Below are positions 62,566-64,000 of a DNA stretch of 64,000 nt, in pieces. The stretch is from Hoeflea_A sp965204935 (GTDB lineage Bacteria > Pseudomonadota > Alphaproteobacteria > Rhizobiales > Rhizobiaceae): assembly GCF_965204935.1 (NCBI RefSeq), contig NZ_CBDBFO010000001.1; one strand, written 5' to 3'. How positions within the stretch are numbered: the first letter of the stretch is position 1; the number at the start of each line of letters is the position of its first letter. The notes beneath the pieces were generated by a model. That model ran no database searches. It was not told the DNA's origin and saw only the letters and a program-made list of their open reading frames with translations. A program made the translations under genes and the position numbers.

Positions 62566-64000
62566 ATGAGCAGCGAAACAAGCATGAACAATCCGGCGGA
62601 CCTGGCGTTCGTGACCATGGAAGGCATCACCAAGCGGTTCGGTCCCCGAGGTCCTTGCCAATGATAGTGTCGATTTTGATGTCCGCAAGGGCGAAGTGCA
62701 CGCCATACTGGGCGAGAACGGCGCCGGCAAATCCACGCTCATGAACATCCTTTACGGCGTTTATGAGCCGACGGAAGGCTGCATGAACCTCGATGGCGTG
62801 CCGGTCGAGTTCAAAAATCCCTCGGACGCCATCAATGCGGGCATCGGCATGATCCATCAGGAGTTCATGCTGGTCGAACCGTTTACCGTCGCCGAGAACC
62901 TGGTGATGGGAACCACGGAGCTTCCCGCCGGTGCCGAGAACCTGCGTTCGGCAGCCCGGCAAATAACGCTCATTTCAAAAAGAGTACGGATTGCATGTCT
63001 TCCCGGACGCGCGGATCGAGGGCCTGACAGTCGGAGAGCGACAGCGGGTGGAGATCCTCAAGCTCCTCTTCAGGCACGCGCAGTTGCTGATACTCGATGA
63101 ACCGACAGCGGTCCTTACGCCGCAGGAAACCGATAGTTTCTTCGATGTGCTTCGGAAACTGCGCGACGCGGCAAGTCTATCGTCATCGTCACGCACAAGC
63201 TTCATGAAGTCATGTCAATCTCGGACCGGGTTTCGTGATGCGCGACGGCCGTCTCATTGAAACGGTCGATACAGCCAGCACTTCAGAGGAAGAACTGGTC
63301 AAGGCCATGGTTGGCCGCGACGTCGATCTCAAGGTCGATCGCCGGACGCCGCCAGGCAAGGACGTCGCCCTGCGTATCCGCAATCTCGTCGTTCCCCATC
63401 GGCTGGGCGAAAAAAACATCCGCCCGTCAATCTGGATATCCATGCCGGAGAGATCCTCGGTATCGCCGGGGTCGACGGCAACGGCCAGACCGAGTTTATC
63501 GAGACCATCTTCGGGCTGCTCGAAGAAGAAGGCGGCGAGATCCATCTCTTTGGCGACGATTTATCGGGAAAATCCTGTTTCGAGCGGCGACACCTTGGCC
63601 TCGGCTATATCCCTGCCGACCGCCGCAAAGTGGGATCGCTCGTGACAAGCTCGATCGAGGACAACGTGATTCTCGGCGCATCGAGCGAGTTCTCGCGCAG
63701 AGGCATTCTGGACCGCGCCGTCGCGCGGCAAAAAGCTGATGAAGTCATCCTGCGTTTCGGCGTCAAGGCGCCGGGGCCCCATTTCACTGCAGGCAAACTT
63801 TCCGGCGGAAACCTCCAGAAACTGGTTTTGGGGCGTGAAGTATCGCGCAATCCGCGCTGCCTGCTGATCGAGCAGCCAAGCCGTGGTCTCGATGTCGGGG
63901 CGATCCAGAATGTCTGGCGGGAAATCATAGACCAACGGAACCAGGGGACCGCGATCCTGCTGGCCTCAACGGAACTTGAAGAGGTCATGGCCCTTTCGGA
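62566..64000 (+). pseudogene. BMP-type (nucleoside/sugar) ABC transporter ATPase with five single-base frameshifts, 3' end outside window
   Basis: Reading across frames gives a tandem ATPase of the nucleoside/sugar type: MSSETSMNNPADL, Walker A GENGAGKST, Walker B LLILDEPTAV, then a second half with LSGGNLQKLVLGRE and IEQPSRGLDVG. The frame breaks near 62645 (an extra C in CCCC), 62977-62981 (an extra A in AAAAA), 63170 (a missing G), 63234 (a missing G) and 63425 (a missing C). Between breaks the protein is well conserved and has no nonsense codon. The gene is either wrongly sequenced or very recently inactivated. It runs off the window. Confidence 0.85.

Noticed and set aside
1..64000. CRISPR array, tRNA, rRNA, defence system or prophage
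   Set aside because: No regularly spaced repeats, tRNA-like or rRNA-like sequence, Cas, restriction or phage structural genes were recognised in reading the window; no dedicated search could be run.

Overview
The window is a chromosomal segment of an alphaproteobacterium, most likely of the order Hyphomicrobiales (Rhizobiales). The evidence is high-GC coding sequence and a typical housekeeping order for that group: mutL - DUF2093 - lpxK - waaA - DUF374 acyltransferase - DUF4170 - cysQ - PmbA/TldE, followed by rluB/rsmD divergent from tadA, and ileS. No rRNA, tRNA or CRISPR array was seen.

Layout. 0-7 kb: a 5'-truncated GH42 beta-galactosidase, a phosphomannomutase/phosphoglucomutase, a tungstate-type ABC importer (TupB-C-A order) and a GGDEF/EAL protein whose GGDEF is degenerate and whose EAL looks competent. 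7.2-11.2 kb: a four-gene Mn/Fe/Zn ABC importer behind a Mur/Fur-like palindrome, divergent from mutL. 11.3-22.5 kb: the core block named above, a Kef-type antiporter and a MATE transporter. 22.5-31.1 kb: a compact operon with a branched-chain-type ABC importer and three hydrolases (N-formylglutamate amidohydrolase-like, M20 deacylase, alpha/beta hydrolase), divergent from an RpiR regulator; it looks like an uptake and deacylation module for an unknown N-acyl or amide compound. 31.2-38.5 kb: YjbR-like protein, patatin, rsmD, rluB, tadA, a lipoprotein and ileS.

38.8-53 kb is a mosaic accessory island. Its left edge is an IS66-family element whose transposase is split by an IS110/IS1111-type element; joining the two parts restores an open reading frame. 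The IS66 has no target-site duplication and abuts the 3' end of a truncated RTX-type gene, followed by IS66 tnpA and IS630 remnants. The centre is visibly AT-richer and carries a split TRAP transporter (dctP apart from dctM-dctQ), a universal stress protein, a MocR-type regulator, an IS5 element inserted exactly at the regulator's stop codon, and an mmsA-like CoA-acylating dehydrogenase. The right edge is a graveyard of IS1595, IS21 (istB) and IS256 fragments.

53-59.4 kb: a second branched-chain-type ABC importer with an FCD/GntR regulator and an Asp/Glu/hydantoin racemase. 60-64 kb: a LysR regulator divergent from a BMP-family (nucleoside-type) binding protein and its ABC ATPase; the ATPase is broken by five single-base indels, each in or next to a short homopolymer, which suggests sequence error or very recent decay. 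Three of the binding-protein genes are followed by a GC-rich intercistronic hairpin. The most interesting uncharacterised candidates are the deacylation operon at 22.5-31.1 kb and the TRAP/MocR/MmsA island at 43-51.7 kb. I did not find a clearly novel defence or genetic system.
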